This document shows positions 56,392-64,000 of a stretch of DNA of 64,000 bases, one piece after another. The position numbers and the translations under genes were made by a program. The stretch covers positions 18,294 through 82,293 of the forward strand of contig QHQA01000007.1 in assembly GCA_003219695.1 (NCBI GenBank), given 5' to 3'. Position 1 is the first letter of the stretch. The number at the start of each line of letters is the position of its first letter. The notes beneath the pieces were generated by a model, which was given only the letters and a program-made list of their open reading frames with translations, did no database searches and was not told the DNA's origin. The stretch is from Verrucomicrobiota bacterium. Lineage in GTDB: Bacteria > Verrucomicrobiota > Verrucomicrobiia > Chthoniobacterales > UBA10450.

Positions 56392-57233
56392 GGAGGCGGA
56401 GCCTCGGGTGGGGTGGCCGAAGGGTTAAAGGGTTGAAGGGCGACCACGGATTTTGCGGATAAGAATTTGGAGTGCGGCGACTGTCGCCGCACTCCATAAC
56501 CCTTCAACATTTCAACTCCGGAGAAGCCCACCTAGGGACCTTTTTCCGACAACAAAGCCGACCTGTTCACCGCTGTTCACACCATCCCCTAGGGGAATTC
56601 CCGCCAAAAAAATCAGGAGATACTCCCTACCAAAAACGTCGATTTCTTCTTCGTGAGCGGTCCTAGACTAACGAGACTCCGCACCAATTTATAACCCATG
56701 GGACCCGAGCTAGGCAGGCAATTTGGTCGAATTTTTGGCAGAAACAGAAATTTCTTCGGAACTTCGCCCAGCCATTTCCGGATAGGAAGGTGAGAATGTA
56801 TATCGCGATGCCCCCCAGAGCGGTGCCCGATAGCGCTTCCTCGCACCGGGCGCCAGATCTTATGCTGTGCCGCCTTCTCCTTCTCCTACCGAGGTCAACG
56901 CGCACACCGCGCTCGAGCGCGGCTAGTGACGAAGAGGTGGAACCGCAGTCGCGGCCACCCCGGCGCTGCAGTGTAATCAATTCCCCAACACCCCCAGGCC
57001 CCCCACAACGATCTTTCAGACGCAGACCCAACATTGTAGGGCGTCTGTGTCAGACGCCGCGCAAGCAAGCCTAACCAATCGATAGCAGATCCCTCCCCCC
57101 AGACACCCCTCAGATAGCAACTCCCCAGTAACCCCCCAGACAAGCCTCCTCGCAAAGCAGGTCCAGTGGGACCGTCTTACCGCTACGCCCCAGGAACCCC
57201 CAGACAAGCCTCATCGCAAAGAAAACCCTCAAA

Positions 57234-60200
57234 ATGCAAACAACTCCGAAAACAAACAAAACCGTCAGGCAATTATTCGCGTTTCTAGCCGCCGGCGCCA
57301 CGCTGGCGATAGGAACACTGGTAGTCGCCTCAACTTCGCATCAGGTCGAGCAGCTCGATTCGCTCGTTGTTCCGCGCACAGCTCACGTCGCGACCGCGCT
57401 CTCCGATGGCCGCGTGCTGATCACCGGCGGACGCGACAGCGCCGGGAACCTCGTTGCCCTCTCCGAAATTTTCGATCCGGAAACGCAAACCTCCATTGCC
57501 AGCGCAACGCTCACCACCGCGCGCGTGGATCACACCGCCACAGTGCTGGCTGACGGCCGCGTGCTGGTCGCCGGCGGCACAGGCGATAGCGGGCCATTAA
57601 CGTCCGCGGAAATTTTCGATCCCGCAAATCCTGATCTCGGATTCCAAGTCGTCGCTTCACCCATGACCGCGGCGCGTACGCATCAGACTGCTACGTTGCT
57701 GAACAACGGCACCGTCCTCATCGCCGGGGGTGAAACCGGTGGCACCGCGGAAATTTTTGATCCGACCACGCAATCGTTTACCCCGACGCTTTGGAACCTG
57801 AGCCTAGCACGCAGCGGTCATACCGCCACTTTGTTTACCGACGACAGCGTGTTGCTCGCCGGTGGTAACACCGCTTCGATGGAGATGTTCACTCCGCTTG
57901 ATCAACGGTTTACACTCGATCAGGCGACGTTGTCGGTCGTGCGCACCGGCCACTGGGCGTTCGAGCTGAGTGATACCCGACTGCTCCTGTTTCAGGGCGA
58001 CACAGGCAACAGCATAGACGAGTTCAATCCTACCACTGACACCATCACGCCCAAGGGCAGCCTGGATTTCCATGCGTCGAGCTCCTCGCTCCTAGCGAAC
58101 GGAAAAGTGCTCGTCCTCGGCACCGATGTAGCTGGGCTTTACAATCCGGACGCCGTTCCGCCAGCTCCCGATTTCACCGCGTTCGATGAAACGTCGGTAC
58201 CCGGCAGCAGCATCCTGCCCCGCAACGGCCAGAGCGCCGTCGAACTTCCCGGCGACAAGAAGATCCTGATCACCGGCGGCGTGGACGCCAACAACCTCCT
58301 GCTAGGCCAGGCGCTGTTTAACCCGGCTAAGATCTGGACCGACAAGGACGATTACCAGCCGGATGAGCCAGTGATACTGAGCGGGTCCGGCTGGAAATCG
58401 AGCGAAAACATTTACCTATACGCGGTTGATAACGAGACGGAGCAATGGACTTACGAGATGACTGTCCCGGCGGACGCAAACGGCGGGTTCGTTCTTGACC
58501 CGTACTTCATCGTCGAACTGCGCCACCTCGGCGTGCAGTTCCATGTGACTGCTCTCGGTGCCCAATCCACCATGCAAGCGGATGTTTACTTTACCGATGC
58601 GAGCAACATCACAGCAGCAACTGTAACAACAAAGGAATCGACTTGCACGACTACCACGACCACTTTTACGCAGGGCCAAACGGTTTGCGGGAATGTCAAT
58701 GTGACCGGCATAAGCGGCAGCGGCGGCGGGAACTTTTTCGTCGTTTGGTTCAACCCTTCTAATGTCATCGATCATGCGACAACCGAGACAGTACCTGCCA
58801 CGACTCCGACCTTGTTCAGCGATACTTTCAATACCACAGGTAAACCCACAGGAGCGTGGAGTGTACACGCGTGCAAGAACAATACTTGTAGCGGTGGTAA
58901 CGATGTCGCGAGCGCGCCGTTCACCCTGAACGCCTGCACTGCGCCCAGCGTCACGACGCAGCCAACCGGTCAGACAGTGACATACGGAGCGGCGAGCGCC
59001 AGCTTCACCGCAGCCGCCAGCGGCACACCAGCGCCCACTGTCCAGTGGCAGGTGAACACTGGCTCGGGCTTCACCAACATCGGAGGCGCAACCAGTACCA
59101 CTCTGAACATCAGCAATCCGACAGTGGCCAACAGCGGCTATCAATATCGGGCCGTGTTCACGAACTCGTGCGGGACGGCTACCTCCAACGCAGCCACGCT
59201 GACAGTCAACAAAGCCAATGCCACGGTCGTAGTCACGCCGTACAACGTGGCGTATGACGGCAACCCGCATACGGCGACCGTCACGTCGATTACCGGTGTA
59301 AATGGTGAGACGGGGGCGACCGTCGGCACCGTTACGCTGAACACCACGCACACGAGCGCCGGGACTTATAGTAGCGACACCTGGACTTTCACGGGCACCG
59401 CTAACTACAACAACATCGCCGCCACGACGATCACCGATATCATCGGCAAGGCGAACGCAACTGTGGTGGTCACGCCGTACACTGTCACCTACAACGGCCA
59501 GTCGCACACCGCCACTATCACGTCAATCACCGGCGTGAACGGCGAAACGGGGGCCACCGTCGGCACCGTTGACGTAAGCGGCACAACACACATCATTGCA
59601 GGGACCTACACCGACACCTGGACCTTCACGGGCACCGCGAACTACAACAATACAAGCGGCCAAGTCCCCGATACCATTAATGCCAAGCATATCACCGGCA
59701 GTTTCACGGCCGGCAACAAGTTGTATGACGGCGATAACTCGGCGACGGTGCTGACGCGGTCACTGGTTGGTGTGGTCAGTCCGGACGTTGTCAACCTGAC
59801 GAACGGCACGGCGACTTTCGCCGACAAGAACGTGGGAATGGGCAAGGTAGTAACGCTCACAGGCGCGACGTTGAGCGGGGCCGATGCGCCCAACTACGTG
59901 CTGGACTCTGTGTCGACCACGACGGCGAACATTACTGCCAAGCACATCACGGGCAGTTTTACGGCGGACAACAAACAGTATGACGGCAACAACAGCGCGA
60001 CGGTGCTGACGCGGTCGCTGGTCGGAGCAATCAGCGGGGACGCGGTCAGCCTGGCGGGCGGCACGGCCACCTTCAGCGACAAGACCGTGGCCAACGGCAA
60101 GACGGTGACGCTGACGGGCGCGAGCCTGGCCGGGGCCGATGCCGGTAACTACGTGCTGGACTCTGTGGCGACGACCACCGCGAACATCACTGCCAAGCAC

Positions 60201-63200
60201 ATCACCGGCAGTTTCACGGCGGACAACAAAGAGTATGACGGCAATAACTCGGCGACGGCGCTGACGCGTAGTCTTAGCGGCATGATTGGTGGCGACGCCG
60301 TGAATCTGACGGGGGGCACGGCGACGTTTGCTGACAAGTACGTGGGCACGGGCAAAGTCGTGACACTGACAGGCGCGACCCTGAGCGGCCTTGATGCTGG
60401 CAACTACGTGCTGGACTCGGTTGCCACGACCGTGGCGAATATCACTGCCAAGCACATCACGGGCAGCTTCACGGCGGACAACAAGGAGTACGACGGCAAC
60501 AACAGCGCCACGGTGCTGACGCGCTCTTTGAATGGCACGATCATGGGTGACGCCGTGAGTCTGACGGGGGGCACTGCGACTTTCGACAATAAGAACGTGG
60601 GCATGGGAAAGACGGTGACGCTGACGGGCGCGAGCCTGAGCGGCCTTGATGCTGGCAACTACGTGCTGGACTCGGTGGCCACGACCGTGGCCAATATCAG
60701 TGCCAAGCATATCACGGGCAGCTTCACAGCGGACAACAAGGTCTATGACGGCAATAACTCAGCGACGGTGCTGACGCGGTCGGTAGTCGGCGCCATCAGC
60801 GGGGACGCGGTCAGTCTGACGGGGGGCACTGCCACCTTTGCTGACAAGAATGCGAGCAATGGCAAGATCGTGACGCTGACAGGCGCGAGCCTGAGCGGAG
60901 TTGACGCTGGCAACTACGTGCTGGACTCGGTTGCGACGACCACCGCGAACATCTTAAAGGCCGATGCCACGGTGGTGGTGGACGCATACACGGTGACTTA
61001 CGATGGGCACGCGCACCTGGCGACGGTGGTCTCCATCACGGGTGTGAATGGCGAGACAGGCGTCACGGTAGGCGCGGTGGACGTGAGTCACACTGATCAC
61101 ACCGCCGCGGGAACCTATGCCGCCGATTACTGGTTCTTCACAGCGACGGCCAATTACAACCACATCGGCAACACGACGATCACGGATACCATCAACAAGG
61201 CCAACGCGACTGTGGTGGTGGACGCGTACACGGTGACTTACGATGGTCACGCGCACCTGGCGAGCGTGGTGTCGATCACAGGTGTGAACGGCGAGAGTGG
61301 CGCGACGGTAGGCACGGTGGACGTGAGTCACACTGATCACACCGCCGCGGGAACCTATGCCGCCGATTACTGGTTCTTCACTGCGACAGCCAATTACAAC
61401 GACATCGGCAACACGACGATCACGGATACGATCAACAAGGCGAACGCGACTGTGGTGGTCGATCCATACACGGTGACTTATGACGGTCACGCGCACCTGG
61501 CGAGCGTGGTGTCGATCACAGGTGTGAACGGTGAGACAGGCGTCACGGTAGGCGCGGTGGACGTGAGTCACACTAATCACACCGCCGCTGGCACGTATGC
61601 CGCGGACTACTGGTTCTTCACAGCGACAGCGAACTACAACGACATCGGTAACACCACCATTACCGACACGATTAATAAGGCGAACGCGACTGTGGTGGTT
61701 AACGCGTACACACTGACCTACGACGGTCATTCGCATACGGCGGAGCTAGTCTCGATCACGGGCGTAAACAGCGAAGTGGGAGCCACGGTCGGCGTGGTTG
61801 ATCTGAGTCACACGGTGCACACGAATGCCGGGACGTATGCCAGTGACTACTGGACCTTCACAGGCACAGCCAACTACAATGACATCGGTAACACCACCAT
61901 CACAGATGCGGTCAACAAGGCCGACGCGATGGTGGTAGTCACGGCGTACACTGTGACCTATGATGGGAATGCGCACACGGCCACCGTCACTTCTATCGCC
62001 GGTGTGAACGGTGAAAGTGGAACCATGGTTGGCACGGTTGACGTGAGCCACACGACGCACACCAGCGCCGGGACATACGCCAGCGACTACTGGACCTTCA
62101 CTGGGGCGGCCAACTACAATGACATCGGCAACACGACGATTACTGATACAATTAACCAGAAGGCGCTGGATGTAACGGCCAATGACCAGAGCAAGACCTA
62201 CGGTGCTACGTTCACCTTCGCAGGTACAGAGTTTACCACTGGTGCCGGGCAGCTAGTTATGGGCGATGCCGTGGCAAGCGTGACTTTGACCAGCACGGGC
62301 GCGGCGGCGACGGCGACCGTCAGTGGATCGCCGTATGACATCGCGGCAAGTAACGCGGTAGGCACCGGATTGGGCAATTACGCGATCACCTATCACGTTG
62401 GGCATCTGACGGTCAACGCGAAGGCGCTGGACATCACAGCCACCGACCAGAGCAAGACTTACGGTGCCACGTTTAGCTTTACAGGTGCGGAGTTCACTAC
62501 CGCTGCCGGACAGCTGGTCAACGGGGACACCGTGACAAGCGTGGCACTGATGAGCGCGGGGTCGACGGCGACCGCGACAGTTGCAGGCTCGCCCTATGAC
62601 ATCACCCCGAGCGCGGCGACAGGCACCGGGCTGGGCAATTACACCATCACGTATCACGTTGGTCATCTAACGGTGGACGCGAAGGGGCTGGATATCACGG
62701 CCAATGACCGGACCAAGACCTACGGAGACATGGTGATCTTTGCGGGGACGGAGTCTGGCAGTGCGGGGCTAGTCAACGGCGACACGGTGACCAGTGTAAC
62801 CTTAACCAGTGCAGGTGCGGCGGCGACAGCGGGAGTGGGTGGGTCGCCGTATGACATTACGCCAAGCGCGGCGATAGGCACCGGATTGGGCAATTACACG
62901 ATCGCATATCACGTCGGGCATCTCACGGTTAACCGAAAGGATGCGACGGTGGCTGCTGACAATAAGACTAAGACCTACGGCGACGATAATCCGACGCTGA
63001 CGGCGACGGTGACAGGCACAGTAAACGGGGACACGTTGAACTACACGCTGGCGACCACAGCGGTGAAGTTCTCAGGTGTGGGTGATTACGCGATCACGGT
63101 GGCTCTGGGCTCGAACCCCAACTACAATGCGAGCAAGACTGACGGGAATCTACATATCAACCCGAAGACTGCTTCGGTGGCTGCTGACAATAAGAGCAAG

Positions 63201-63806
63201 ACCTATGGGGACCCTAACCCTGCGCTGACGGCGACGGTGACAGGCACGGTAAACGGGGACACGTTGAACTACACGCTGGCGACCACGGCCGTGCAGTGTT
63301 CAAACGTGGGCCCGTACCCGATCACGGTGACGCTTGGCTCGAACGCCAACTACACCGTTACCTCCACCAATGGAACGCTCACGATCATCAAGAAGCACCT
63401 GACAGTGACGGCCGCTAACAAGTCCAAGGCTTACGATGGTAATCCGTTTACCGCCTTCACGGTAACGATCACTGGTTTCACCTGTGGAGACACGGTGGCG
63501 GTCGTGAGCAACAGCGCTACTTACACTGGCAACGCAGTCGGCGCTACTCTTCCCGGGACCTACACGATTACCCCGCAACAGGGCACCCTGAGCGCGACGA
63601 ACTACGACTTCACACCGTTCGTTAACGGGACGCTGACCATCGGGTATGGCACCTGCACTGGGCCGACCCCGGGCGGCGTGATTTTGCCCCCAATCAACCA
63701 GCACGGTTTGCGGCGCCGATGGCCAACCGATCGCCGACCCAAATGCGGTGTTTGCGAGCGGCTACGGCTCGATAACCCTGATCAACACGGTGCGGGGCAC
63801 GGTTAA
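57234..63806 (+). CDS. Giant secreted Kelch / Ig-like / MBG / YDG repeat protein (C-terminus frameshifted)
   Basis: Signal/TM near N-terminus; Kelch repeats (DGRVLVAGGTGDSGPLTSAEIFDP); Ig-like VTTQPTGQTVTYG; seven ATVVV.YTVTYDGHAH units; five AKHITGSFTADNK.YDGNNSATVLTRSL units; KTYGDDNP units. Confidence 0.9.
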   Translation: MQTTPKTNKTVRQLFAFLAAGATLAIGTLVVASTSHQVEQLDSLVVPRTAHVATALSDGRVLITGGRDSAGNLVALSEIFDPETQTSIASATLTTARVDHTATVLADGRVLVAGGTGDSGPLTSAEIFDPANPDLGFQVVASPMTAARTHQTATLLNNGTVLIAGGETGGTAEIFDPTTQSFTPTLWNLSLARSGHTATLFTDDSVLLAGGNTASMEMFTPLDQRFTLDQATLSVVRTGHWAFELSDTRLLLFQGDTGNSIDEFNPTTDTITPKGSLDFHASSSSLLANGKVLVLGTDVAGLYNPDAVPPAPDFTAFDETSVPGSSILPRNGQSAVELPGDKKILITGGVDANNLLLGQALFNPAKIWTDKDDYQPDEPVILSGSGWKSSENIYLYAVDNETEQWTYEMTVPADANGGFVLDPYFIVELRHLGVQFHVTALGAQSTMQADVYFTDASNITAATVTTKESTCTTTTTTFTQGQTVCGNVNVTGISGSGGGNFFVVWFNPSNVIDHATTETVPATTPTLFSDTFNTTGKPTGAWSVHACKNNTCSGGNDVASAPFTLNACTAPSVTTQPTGQTVTYGAASASFTAAASGTPAPTVQWQVNTGSGFTNIGGATSTTLNISNPTVANSGYQYRAVFTNSCGTATSNAATLTVNKANATVVVTPYNVAYDGNPHTATVTSITGVNGETGATVGTVTLNTTHTSAGTYSSDTWTFTGTANYNNIAATTITDIIGKANATVVVTPYTVTYNGQSHTATITSITGVNGETGATVGTVDVSGTTHIIAGTYTDTWTFTGTANYNNTSGQVPDTINAKHITGSFTAGNKLYDGDNSATVLTRSLVGVVSPDVVNLTNGTATFADKNVGMGKVVTLTGATLSGADAPNYVLDSVSTTTANITAKHITGSFTADNKQYDGNNSATVLTRSLVGAISGDAVSLAGGTATFSDKTVANGKTVTLTGASLAGADAGNYVLDSVATTTANITAKHITGSFTADNKEYDGNNSATALTRSLSGMIGGDAVNLTGGTATFADKYVGTGKVVTLTGATLSGLDAGNYVLDSVATTVANITAKHITGSFTADNKEYDGNNSATVLTRSLNGTIMGDAVSLTGGTATFDNKNVGMGKTVTLTGASLSGLDAGNYVLDSVATTVANISAKHITGSFTADNKVYDGNNSATVLTRSVVGAISGDAVSLTGGTATFADKNASNGKIVTLTGASLSGVDAGNYVLDSVATTTANILKADATVVVDAYTVTYDGHAHLATVVSITGVNGETGVTVGAVDVSHTDHTAAGTYAADYWFFTATANYNHIGNTTITDTINKANATVVVDAYTVTYDGHAHLASVVSITGVNGESGATVGTVDVSHTDHTAAGTYAADYWFFTATANYNDIGNTTITDTINKANATVVVDPYTVTYDGHAHLASVVSITGVNGETGVTVGAVDVSHTNHTAAGTYAADYWFFTATANYNDIGNTTITDTINKANATVVVNAYTLTYDGHSHTAELVSITGVNSEVGATVGVVDLSHTVHTNAGTYASDYWTFTGTANYNDIGNTTITDAVNKADAMVVVTAYTVTYDGNAHTATVTSIAGVNGESGTMVGTVDVSHTTHTSAGTYASDYWTFTGAANYNDIGNTTITDTINQKALDVTANDQSKTYGATFTFAGTEFTTGAGQLVMGDAVASVTLTSTGAAATATVSGSPYDIAASNAVGTGLGNYAITYHVGHLTVNAKALDITATDQSKTYGATFSFTGAEFTTAAGQLVNGDTVTSVALMSAGSTATATVAGSPYDITPSAATGTGLGNYTITYHVGHLTVDAKGLDITANDRTKTYGDMVIFAGTESGSAGLVNGDTVTSVTLTSAGAAATAGVGGSPYDITPSAAIGTGLGNYTIAYHVGHLTVNRKDATVAADNKTKTYGDDNPTLTATVTGTVNGDTLNYTLATTAVKFSGVGDYAITVALGSNPNYNASKTDGNLHINPKTASVAADNKSKTYGDPNPALTATVTGTVNGDTLNYTLATTAVQCSNVGPYPITVTLGSNANYTVTSTNGTLTIIKKHLTVTAANKSKAYDGNPFTAFTVTITGFTCGDTVAVVSNSATYTGNAVGATLPGTYTITPQQGTLSATNYDFTPFVNGTLTIGYGTCTGPTPGGVILPPINQHGLRRRWPTDRRPKCGVCERLRLDNPDQHGAGHG
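59685..60955 (+). repeat. Tandem YDG-domain repeats, about five units of ~255 bp
   Basis: gccaagcacatcac(g/c)ggcag recurs; antisense ORFs at 60149-60403 and 60404-60658 have identical 255 bp length, confirming the period. Confidence 0.9.
60957..62155 (+). repeat. Tandem MBG-type repeats, five units of 240 bp
   Basis: Unit starts near 60960, 61200, 61440, 61680 and 61920 (ggcc/gaacgcgactgtggtggt), exact 240 bp spacing. Confidence 0.92.
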
Positions 63807-64000
63807 CAACGTAAATGAAACTACTTACAACGATATCCCGGACAGTGCGTTCCGCTGGAGCGGTGGGCAGTGGATCTTCAACATGGCCACCGGCAACCTG
63901 CAAAAGAACAACACCTACCAGTACCGCATCGCCCTGAAGAACGGCGATTTCGTCTACTTTACGGCCGGCACGAAGTAACGCCTAGAGACAATTCGCTCCA

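Noticed and set aside
59685-62155. 240/255 bp tandem repeats considered as a satellite or CRISPR
   Set aside because: In-frame protein-domain repeats (YDG/MBG) in one long ORF.
58416-63704. Long antisense ORFs (363, 316, 260, 137, 134 aa) opposite the giant repeat protein
   Set aside because: They are compositional shadows of GC-rich tandem repeats; translations are R/H/V low-complexity and repeat with the sense-strand period.

Overview
This is a 64 kb chromosomal window, compact and high-GC. By gene content and repeat style it looks like a soil verrucomicrobial (Chthoniobacterales-like) genome; that affiliation is inference only. Most of it is housekeeping and metabolism: recR, lipA, an Mla-type ABC transporter, msrA/msrB, ftsY, nusB, ribH, ribBA, lpxB, mutL, P-II, uppP, purA, uppS, fabG and pgl, plus tRNA-Val. 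Accessory content includes a Phd/PIN toxin-antitoxin pair, two S23/IVP-type four-helix-bundle genes, an integron-cassette-like unit with an attC-like site, an IS110 relic, a small ApeP/ApeI-like lipid or polyene cluster with a sulfotransferase, and a ~2.2 kaa Kelch/Ig/MBG/YDG repeat protein. The most unusual signal is a dense set of palindromic and phrase-like repeats. (1) Palindromes sit in frame inside ftsY, mutL, a GT39 gene and a Nif3-family gene, resembling Rickettsia palindromic elements. (2) Inverted arrays of short phrases occur both empty and bracketing single genes, notably both four-helix-bundle genes. (3) Repeat ends supply start or stop codons of neighbouring genes. All calls are by reading; no database search was run.
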